Of a DNA stretch of 6,668 nucleotides, positions 6,666-6,668 are shown in pieces. The position numbers were made by a program, and so were the translations under genes. The notes beneath the pieces were generated by a model. The model was given only the letters and a program-made list of their open reading frames with translations. It made no database searches and was not told the origin of the DNA. Source of the DNA: Candidatus Omnitrophota bacterium (GTDB lineage: Bacteria > Omnitrophota > Gorgyraeia > B26-G9). Within the stretch, counting starts at the first letter, position 1. Each line of letters starts with the position of its first letter. The stretch lies in NCBI GenBank assembly GCA_018399295.1, contig JAGYOO010000080.1:1-6668 (forward strand). The letters run 5' to 3'.

Positions 6666-6668
6666 ATA

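Overview
The window is one tightly packed, single-direction gene block. All six supported genes lie on the minus strand and read from right to left. There are no RNA genes, mobile elements, CRISPR arrays or visible terminators, and both ends are cut: the first gene starts 3 bases from the right edge and the last runs off the left edge. Junctions are very short (19-nt overlap, ATGA overlap, TAATG overlap, then gaps of 7 and 13 nt), which indicates one transcript with translational coupling. The promoter must lie beyond the right edge.

In order of transcription: (1) a cobalamin-binding-type radical SAM enzyme of 466 aa (6665-5265); (2) an FAD-dependent oxidoreductase of the HemY/UDP-galactopyranose mutase-like amine oxidase group, 447 aa (5283-3940); (3) an unrecognised 37-aa membrane-prone small ORF (3943-3830) joining its two neighbours without a spare base; (4) a GT-C-like polytopic membrane protein of 544 aa (3830-2196); (5) a second B12-type radical SAM enzyme of 529 aa (2188-599); (6) the first 195 residues of a YfhO-like GT-C-type membrane protein (585 to past position 1).

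The content fits an accessory surface-glycan or lipid-linked metabolite locus. The FAD enzyme would act on a sugar or polyprenyl/lipid substrate, the two radical SAM enzymes would perform radical methylation, cyclisation or other C-C chemistry, and the two large membrane proteins would transfer sugars from a lipid carrier outside the membrane. This is inference from family membership; no substrate can be read from the sequence.

The host is probably an anaerobic or microaerophilic bacterium of moderate GC content, because oxygen-sensitive B12-radical SAM paralogues clustered with GT-C proteins are common in uncultured lineages such as Omnitrophota, Desulfobacterota and relatives. Nothing here fixes the phylum. 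The most useful new observation is the small ORF at 3830-3943, which explains an apparent 109-base intergenic gap.
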